Assembly (NCBI GenBank): GCA_017942035.1
Contig: JAGAVG010000054.1
Location: 1-52,467, forward strand
Reading direction: 5' to 3'
Source: a bacterium
GTDB lineage: Bacteria; Cyanobacteriota; Vampirovibrionia; Gastranaerophilales; Gastranaerophilaceae
Length of the DNA stretch: 52,467 bases
Made by a program: the position numbers and the translations under genes. This document shows positions 49,012-52,467 of the stretch, in pieces; the first letter of the stretch is position 1; the number at the start of each line of letters is the position of its first letter. Below the pieces are notes generated by a model. It was not told the origin of the DNA, did no database searches, and saw nothing but the letters and a program-made list of their open reading frames with translations.

Positions 49012-49968
49012 TTACAGATAGCTGAATTCATATTCTCCGTTGTCAAAACGGAATTGAATTTTCAGGGTATCACCTTTGTAAGACGAAGGCGGCGGATTGA
49101 ATTTTGGAACGCTCATTAACATATAATAAACCGCATCGTTTAAGGATTTGTTTTCGGATTGCCTTACAAACTTACGATTTGTAAGCTTCCCATCCGGAGC
49201 AATATTGAAAGATACAACACAAGAGCCGCTTCCTTTTACACTGCTTACGATAAAACGTGAAAATAATTTGTGCAAGAGCTCGCTTTTGTATTCCATAAAT
49301 GAGGGATTAAAAGCATCAGTTTTTTCCGGTTTTAAAGTTACAGGAGCCGGATTAAAATTCTGCTGCTGAGGGTTGGATTTTTTTATCGTATCATGCGTTT
49401 TAACCGGTGACGGATTAACTTTTTTCACTGTATTATTTTTTTTAACGACTTCCGACTTTTGAGAAGGCGCTGAGGTCTTAGGTTTCTGAACCTGAACGGG
49501 TTTAGGATTCTCAACTTTTTTCGTATCAGCTTTTTTAACCGGAACTGTTGTTTTTACAGGTTTATTATTAAAAATTTCTGAAATAAATTTCGGCTCTTCA
49601 ATCTTTATTTTTTTCGGCAGCTCTGTATTTTGAGACTGTATATCTTGTGAAAGCTCAACTTTTTGACTTTGAACAGGTGTATCATCCCAAAAAGTTTCAA
49701 TATCCGGAATAACTATTTTTTGCCTGATTGCCTTATTCTGATGCGTATTTTGCGACTTTTTAGGTTCTGGCATAAAAATAACAAAAGCAAAAGCCAGAAT
49801 TATACACAGTGCAAAAATTACCCATGAAATTTTATTTGAATCCGTCAGGTTTGAATTTGTCAGATTTTTTTTATCCGGCTCGGGAACAAATTCAAACGTG
49901 TTATTTCCGCACTCGCAATATTGAACCTCGTTTTTGTACTCTAATCCGCAATCTTTACATCTATACAT
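49012..49968 (-). CDS. Zinc-ribbon, single-helix, TonB/TolA-C-like protein
   Basis: A 318-residue protein with an unusual order. A cytoplasmic N-terminal zinc ribbon (C4, C7, C18, C20 in MYRCKDCGLEYKN...YCECG), one membrane helix at 47-66 (ISWVIFALCIILAFAFVIFM), a long Pro/Lys/Val/Thr-rich periplasmic linker (about 70-215), and a C-terminal TonB-like domain (SVKGSGSCVVSFNIAPDGKL, KSLNDAVYYMLMSVPKFNPPP). TonB-type proteins carry proton-motive-force energy to outer-membrane receptors through ExbBD; a TolA role is the alternative. No exbB/exbD or receptor gene is adjacent. It supports a two-membrane envelope. Seven nt upstream of proA start-side; the pair is transcribed in the order proA then this gene. 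Confidence 0.8.
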   Translation of the reverse strand: MYRCKDCGLEYKNEVQYCECGNNTFEFVPEPDKKNLTNSNLTDSNKISWVIFALCIILAFAFVIFMPEPKKSQNTHQNKAIRQKIVIPDIETFWDDTPVQSQKVELSQDIQSQNTELPKKIKIEEPKFISEIFNNKPVKTTVPVKKADTKKVENPKPVQVQKPKTSAPSQKSEVVKKNNTVKKVNPSPVKTHDTIKKSNPQQQNFNPAPVTLKPEKTDAFNPSFMEYKSELLHKLFSRFIVSSVKGSGSCVVSFNIAPDGKLTNRKFVRQSENKSLNDAVYYMLMSVPKFNPPPSSYKGDTLKIQFRFDNGEYEFSYL

Positions 49969-49974
49969 AAAAAA

Positions 49975-51228
49975 TTATTCCTTTAAATCTTTGTGTGTAA
50001 AATGCTTTACGCCTTCGGCATAATCTTTTACAATCTGTCCCGAACCGCGCAATTTATACTTGTAAATCGTAAGTCCCTCAAGCCCAACAGGGCCTCTTGC
50101 ATGGGTTTTATTGGTTGAAATTCCAACCTCAGCCCCGAAACCGTAACGAAATCCGTCCGCAAACCTTGTGGAAGCGTTAAAATATACTCCTGCACTGTCC
50201 ACCTTGTTCAGAAATTTTTCGGCATTTTCGGAATTTTCTGTAATAATGCTGTCCGTATGGCCGGAACCGTAAGTGTTAATATGTTCAATTGCTTCATCAA
50301 TACTATCAACAATTTTAAAAGCAAGAATTTTGTCGCCGTATTCAAAATCCCACCTTTCGGGCTTGTTGATTAGTTTAATGTCTGAAAGTTCAAGACTTGC
50401 GAGCAATTCATCGCGGCGCTTAAAATTTTTGTGAATAAGAAGTGTTTCAACAGAATTGCAGGCACTCGGATATTGAGTTTTTGCATCAACAACAATTTTT
50501 TGCGTCATTTCTAAATCTGCACTTTCATCGGCAAATATATGACAAATCCCGTCAGCATGGCCAAGTACCGGAATTTTCGTGTTTTCTTTGATAAATTTAA
50601 CCAAACTGTTTCCCCCGCGCGGAATAATCAGGTTAATATATTTGTCACATTTGAGCATTTCTCCGACATCATCACGCGAAAAAACCTGATTAAGTACATT
50701 CTTAGGGAAACCTTCAATTTTATCAAGTGTTAAATTTATTATGCTTAAAATCGTTTTGTTTGTGTTAATACTTTCTTTTCCGCCCTTTAAAATAACGGCA
50801 TTAGAAGATTTTATTGCAAGCGAAGATATTTGTGCAATCACATCAGGTCTTGCCTCAAAAATTATCCCTAAAACCCCGATAGGACAAGAAACTTTCGAAA
50901 GTATCAAACCTTCGTCAAGTTCTCTTTTGAAAAGTTCTTTGTTAACCGGATCTTCAAGCTTTGAAATATCGCGAATTCCCTGAATCATATCGCGCATCTT
51001 GTTTTCATCAAGTTTTAAACGGTTAAAAGTCGATTTCGAAAGTTCGCCGGTCTCGACAAGCTTTTTTGCTTCATTTAAATCTTTCTGGTTTGCCTCAAAA
51101 ATTACGGTGCTGTTATTTTCCAATGCATCAGCAATTCTTTCTAAAGCCGTATTTTTAAGCTCTGTTGAAATATCCGCAATCTCTAAAGCGGCTCTTTTAG
51201 CGTTTTTTGCAATTTCTATAAATTCCAT
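49975..51228 (-). CDS. proA: Gamma-glutamyl phosphate reductase
   Basis: A 417-residue aldehyde-dehydrogenase-fold enzyme that reduces gamma-glutamyl phosphate to the semialdehyde in proline synthesis. Motifs: PIGVLGIIFEARPDVIAQISSLAIKSSNAVILKGGKE (quoted text begins PIGVLGIIFEARPD), IPRGGNSLVKF, the catalytic Cys in YPSACNSVETLLIH, and FNASTRFADGFRYGFGAEVGIST near the C-terminus. Length is standard. Start ATG 51228 with AGAGGATTTATCA. proB is not in the window. Confidence 0.97.
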   Translation of the reverse strand: MEFIEIAKNAKRAALEIADISTELKNTALERIADALENNSTVIFEANQKDLNEAKKLVETGELSKSTFNRLKLDENKMRDMIQGIRDISKLEDPVNKELFKRELDEGLILSKVSCPIGVLGIIFEARPDVIAQISSLAIKSSNAVILKGGKESINTNKTILSIINLTLDKIEGFPKNVLNQVFSRDDVGEMLKCDKYINLIIPRGGNSLVKFIKENTKIPVLGHADGICHIFADESADLEMTQKIVVDAKTQYPSACNSVETLLIHKNFKRRDELLASLELSDIKLINKPERWDFEYGDKILAFKIVDSIDEAIEHINTYGSGHTDSIITENSENAEKFLNKVDSAGVYFNASTRFADGFRYGFGAEVGISTNKTHARGPVGLEGLTIYKYKLRGSGQIVKDYAEGVKHFTHKDLKE

Positions 51229-51312
51229 TGATAAATCCTCTTTTCAATAGAATTGTAACATAAAAATTGCCGGAGCTTAAAAATAGAATTTTGCGTTAGT
51301 AAATTGAGCTTT

Positions 51313-52137
51313 TTATCGCTTAATTTTGCTTAAATGAGGATAGTCATCTTCAATCTTCCAGCCGTCATGAGCAATCAAATTAAGGCAATAAGCACCATTT
51401 TCCTTACATACATTTTTTAAAGATTCTCTTGAGCCATCTGTGAATTGTAAATGATAAGTCGTGAAACTACCGCTGGCATATAGCATAAACGAACGGTATC
51501 CATCCGCCGTGGATTCAGGTATGCTCATACGAGGCTGTATGTCCTTGCAATCAGCATATTTGGGACATAAAAGCACATATTCAAAATTTTCACAAACATT
51601 TCCATTTTTGCCTCTGCACCATAATAGCATACCTGAACCATCAGCAAGCCCGACAAGAACCCCGCCATTTCCATCTTCAATTTTTGTACTGTTTATATAT
51701 TTGGAATAGTTATGCTTGTAAAATTCAATTGCCTCCTCCGAGTTATTACCCTCAAACGTGGTATCTATATTACCAACGATCCTCATCGATGCTTGCGTAT
51801 AAACAGAATAAGCCTTCTTTAATCTTGTTTCAACAACACGCCTGTTATAATTGCCTATCACCGCCGGCAATGTGAGAGCTGCCACAATACCAATTATCCC
51901 GAGGGTGATTAGAACTTCCGCCAAAGTGAACGCGGGTTTCGTCATTGCGAGGCGAATTTGCGGACGGACGGAGCATAAGCGAGTCCGGATAGCGAAACAG
52001 CGAGGGCAGATAAGTCCACTAGGACTAAAATCCCGAGTCTGTAAAGCTTGGAGCAAATTCAAGACCGAACGGAGTGAGCGCAGCAATACATTTGTTTCCG
52101 GTAGACTAAAGTCTACCCTACTACTATTTTTTATCAT
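51313..52137 (-). CDS. Prepilin-like protein F with a very long repeat-derived leader
   Basis: A 274-residue reading frame. The mature part starts FTLAEVLITLGIIGIVAALTLPAVIGNYNRR. Upstream lies a 69-residue leader beginning MIKNSSRVDFSLPE, then about 45 residues translated from a GC-rich repeat (51945-52090). An internal ATG at 51945 would give the conventional leader MTKPA (5 residues), but it has no good Shine-Dalgarno; the ATG at 52137 has AGAGGATAAT. It lacks the DxNGxKxPN signature of the other five and has four to six Cys in the globular part; the tail HDGWKIEDDYPHL matches prepilin E. Starts at 52137 or 51945 are both possible, as is 52185. Confidence 0.8.
   Translation of the reverse strand: MIKNSSRVDFSLPETNVLLRSLRSVLNLLQALQTRDFSPSGLICPRCFAIRTRLCSVRPQIRLAMTKPAFTLAEVLITLGIIGIVAALTLPAVIGNYNRRVVETRLKKAYSVYTQASMRIVGNIDTTFEGNNSEEAIEFYKHNYSKYINSTKIEDGNGGVLVGLADGSGMLLWCRGKNGNVCENFEYVLLCPKYADCKDIQPRMSIPESTADGYRSFMLYASGSFTTYHLQFTDGSRESLKNVCKENGAYCLNLIAHDGWKIEDDYPHLSKIKR
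51945..52090. repeat. GC-rich dispersed repeat inside the prepilin F leader
   Basis: Sequence of the type GTCATTGCGAGGCG ... CGAAACAGCGAGGGCAGATA ... GACCGAACGGAGTGAGCG is much richer in GC than its surroundings and has the look of an intergenic repeat, yet is kept open in the prepilin frame for about 48 codons. No second copy is present in this window, so the repeat status rests on composition and resemblance to widespread GTCATTGCGAG-type repeats. Confidence 0.5.
52100..52117. repeat. Coding palindromic repeat, copy 4
   Basis: Perfect palindrome GGTAGACTAAAGTCTACC in the prepilin F leader, same frame as the other copies (SRVDFSLPE). Confidence 0.75.
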
Positions 52138-52218
52138 ATTATCCTCTTTCAAATTTTTACCTTTCATAATTCTATATTTTAGCATTCTGTCTCCTTTCAG
52201 CCATAAACTGACGTTTAA

Positions 52219-52467
52219 ATTTTCGCACCATAATTTATATTTTGGTGCATGTGGGTCTGAAATCCACTAAAATATACCCTTTCAAAATTCAAAAAATCAT
52301 CAAAAAACGACAAAAGACCACTTGAAAAGTGCTGGAAAATATTGTATAATAAGGCTATAAAAAACTCGCACCAAAATATAAAATTTGGTGTATTTTTTTT
52401 ACTAAATTCTTTAACTAGTACATTTGTCTAACTCCGCATTTGAAAATTAATAGACAAATAGTCAATA
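52219..52467 (-). repeat. Prepilin upstream element, copy F, extended, running off the window
   Basis: IR2 52225-52248, IR1 52368-52391, outward promoter TTGAAA 52322-52327 and TATAAT 52345-52350 (17-nt spacer). From IR1 to 52467 the sequence matches, inverted, 48048-47977, i.e. the intergenic DNA in front of the LuxR-type gene, almost base for base including both arms of the candidate operator. The window ends exactly inside this long repeat, which explains an assembly break here. Confidence 0.85.

Noticed and set aside
2330-52467. Interpretation of the six elements as a CRISPR array or an insertion sequence
   Set aside because: Copies are many kilobases apart with no spacers, and no transposase or short target-site duplication is visible around them.

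Overview
The window looks like the genome of a low-GC, anaerobic gut bacterium. The best guess is a non-photosynthetic relative of cyanobacteria (Gastranaerophilales / Vampirovibrionia, 'Melainabacteria'). The reasons are the AT-rich composition, the many small prepilin-like genes carrying an AFTLAEVLITLGIIG-type helix, a trimeric [FeFe] hydrogenase, and orphan proteins of a style common in those genomes. This placement is inference from recognised protein styles; no search was run. The window is probably most of a metagenome contig: its left end joins bacterial ftsH to an intron-containing eukaryotic YME1-like gene (a likely assembly chimera), and its right end stops inside a dispersed repeat that also occurs at 47977-48240.

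Layout. 1-1368: ftsH chimera. 1477-3353: prepilin-like gene, its upstream element, and an SGNH-hydrolase-like gene. 3560-4636: Fe-S oxidoreductase. 4637-5059: dispersed repeats. 5060-7707: translation block rpmG, tRNA-Trp, secE, nusG, rplK, rplA (minus strand). 7788-9269: coiled-coil protein, coaD and a small partner. 9538-10952: second prepilin and a HEAT-like protein. 11073-15080: large coiled-coil protein, PLP decarboxylase, PilZ protein. 15190-17932: UDP-xylose-synthase-like epimerase, tRNA-Leu, a GC-rich structured block and orphan genes. 18200-22793: argS, membrane orphan, mtaB. 22937-27064: hydABC electron-bifurcating hydrogenase. 27181-32584: TOPRIM protein, putative cysteine protease, LysM protein, XRE regulator, 5'-nucleotidase-like enzyme. 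32589-34337: flhB and a FliA-like sigma factor. 34395-37418: MATE exporter, ndk, tgt. 37415-38626: third prepilin and a 52-aa Cys-containing small protein. 38831-43510: Opp-type peptide transporter and MgtC-like protein. 43521-46388: TrmH-family methylase, Xaa-Pro aminopeptidase, parvulin and an upstream structured RNA candidate. 46541-52467: tRNA-Gly, three more prepilins, an orphan LuxR-type regulator, a zinc-ribbon TonB-like protein and proA.

The most distinctive feature is a family of six prepilin-like genes. Each is preceded by the same ~180-bp element. The element is bounded by two near-identical 24-nt imperfect palindromes and holds a strong sigma-70 promoter (TTGAAA, exactly 17 nt, TATAAT in all six copies) that always points away from the pilin gene and runs straight into a terminator-like palindrome. 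The predicted ~45-nt RNA carries the same palindrome that lies just upstream of the pilin ribosome-binding site. In four of the six genes the DNA encoding the prepilin leader (before the cleavage site) has been expanded in frame by dispersed repeat sequence. A stand-alone LuxR-type HTH gene diverges from one copy, and the last copy at the contig end shares the same intergenic DNA, suggesting a duplicated regulator-pilin module. I regard this element/leader system as the best candidate for something undescribed here.

No CRISPR array, prophage, transposase gene or rRNA was seen.
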